Positions 6,730-7,168 of a DNA stretch of 7,168 nucleotides are shown in pieces. The DNA comes from Spirochaetaceae bacterium (GTDB lineage: Bacteria > Spirochaetota > Spirochaetia > Treponematales > Breznakiellaceae). The translations under genes were made by a program, and so were the position numbers. The notes beneath the pieces were generated by a model. That model was not told where the DNA came from. It searched no databases and worked only from the letters and a program-made list of their open reading frames with translations. The DNA is taken from the NCBI GenBank assembly GCA_031273985.1, contig JAISQV010000314.1:1-7168 (forward strand), given 5' to 3'. The stretch's first letter is position 1; each line of letters opens with the position of its first letter.

Positions 6730-7168
6730 CTAGAAGTCATCGAGGAAGGACTGCCGCAGGAACAGTTCCGAGGCGGCGGCGGTTTCGGATTCCGCCACCA
6801 GCCGGTTAAAGACCTCCATGTCGATATACTTCACCGTCAGGGGCCGCTCCACGGAGAGGCGCAGCCCGCCGGCCTCCCACACCGCCTCACGGGGGTTCAG
6901 TATCCGGGGCTCCCCGTATTTCCGCACCAGGGTTGTATAGACCGAATAGTGATCCATCCGCGCGGGGTCCAGGCTGAAGGCCATGATAAAGACCCGGCCC
7001 TCCCGGAGCTGGAAGAAGGCCCGCCGGATGAAGAACATACCCGTGGTTTCCACGAGGCTCTCCTCCCGGCGGGGCAGGAAGGACACATCCCGGTCCCCCC
7101 GGAAATTGAAAAGCTCATCCTCCGTCAGGGCGGTTTTCAGCTCTTCCAGATTCATGCCCAGGCTCAAC
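6730..7168 (-). CDS. conserved protein of unknown function, C-terminal part, 5'-truncated by window edge
   Basis: The frame is open to the window edge and ends in TAG at 6730-6732, giving 145 residues. The TTG at 7167 and ATG further in (starting MNLEEL) have no ribosome binding site and are probably internal. LGMNLEELKTAL looks like the recurring LGMSLEEVK motif that follows the signal region in small secreted proteins. Visible landmarks are FNFRGDRDVSFLPRRE, FIRRAFFQL, MDHYSVYTTLVRKYGEP, NPREAVWE, ERPLTVKYIDMEVFN and a charged end FLDDF. There is no membrane segment or catalytic motif in the visible part. The overall pattern recalls a conserved treponemal protein of unknown function; this is recollection, not a search result. 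It runs in the same direction as the DUF192 gene, but 441 bp of repeats separate them, so co-transcription is doubtful. Confidence 0.8.
   Translation of the reverse strand, partial: LSLGMNLEELKTALTEDELFNFRGDRDVSFLPRREESLVETTGMFFIRRAFFQLREGRVFIMAFSLDPARMDHYSVYTTLVRKYGEPRILNPREAVWEAGGLRLSVERPLTVKYIDMEVFNRLVAESETAAASELFLRQSFLDDF

Overview
The window reads as bacterial chromosome and holds four protein-coding genes. Two lie on the plus strand: a 5'-truncated Lhr-family helicase and a hybrid histidine kinase. Two lie on the minus strand: a DUF192 lipoprotein and a 5'-truncated protein of unknown function. I see no tRNA, rRNA, CRISPR array, transposase or phage gene. The best guess for the source is a spirochaete of the Treponema group. 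The grounds are a kinase layout common there, a last protein resembling a conserved treponemal family as I remember it, and frequent ATA isoleucine codons despite high GC. This guess comes from pattern recognition, not from a search.

Layout. Positions 1-3598 hold the C-terminal ~1198 residues of a long-form Lhr helicase: second RecA domain, winged helix, DEAD/H-associated region and the full Lhr C-terminal extension. Positions 3599-3728 are a short AT-richer spacer with possible promoter elements and a chain of tiny overlapping ORFs. Positions 3729-5843 encode a kinase with one membrane segment, HisKA, HATPase, a degenerate receiver, an intact receiver and a C-terminal Hpt-like domain. Its 3' end overlaps by 41 bp the 3' end of the convergent DUF192 gene (5803-6288). 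Positions 6289-6729 carry no convincing gene. They hold a possible promoter, a perfect hairpin beside the DUF192 ribosome binding site, and a block of CACAAAGG/CACGAAAG-type repeats with large dyad symmetry. Positions 6730-7168 are the C-terminal 145 residues of the unknown protein.

The genes do not form an evident pathway. Lhr is a DNA/RNA repair helicase, the kinase is a membrane-anchored signalling protein without a sensor domain, and DUF192 is a small surface lipoprotein. No dedicated novel system is visible. The most notable points are the arginine in place of the phospho-accepting histidine in the kinase's Hpt-like domain, the repeat block at 6480-6692, and the hairpin abutting the DUF192 ribosome binding site.
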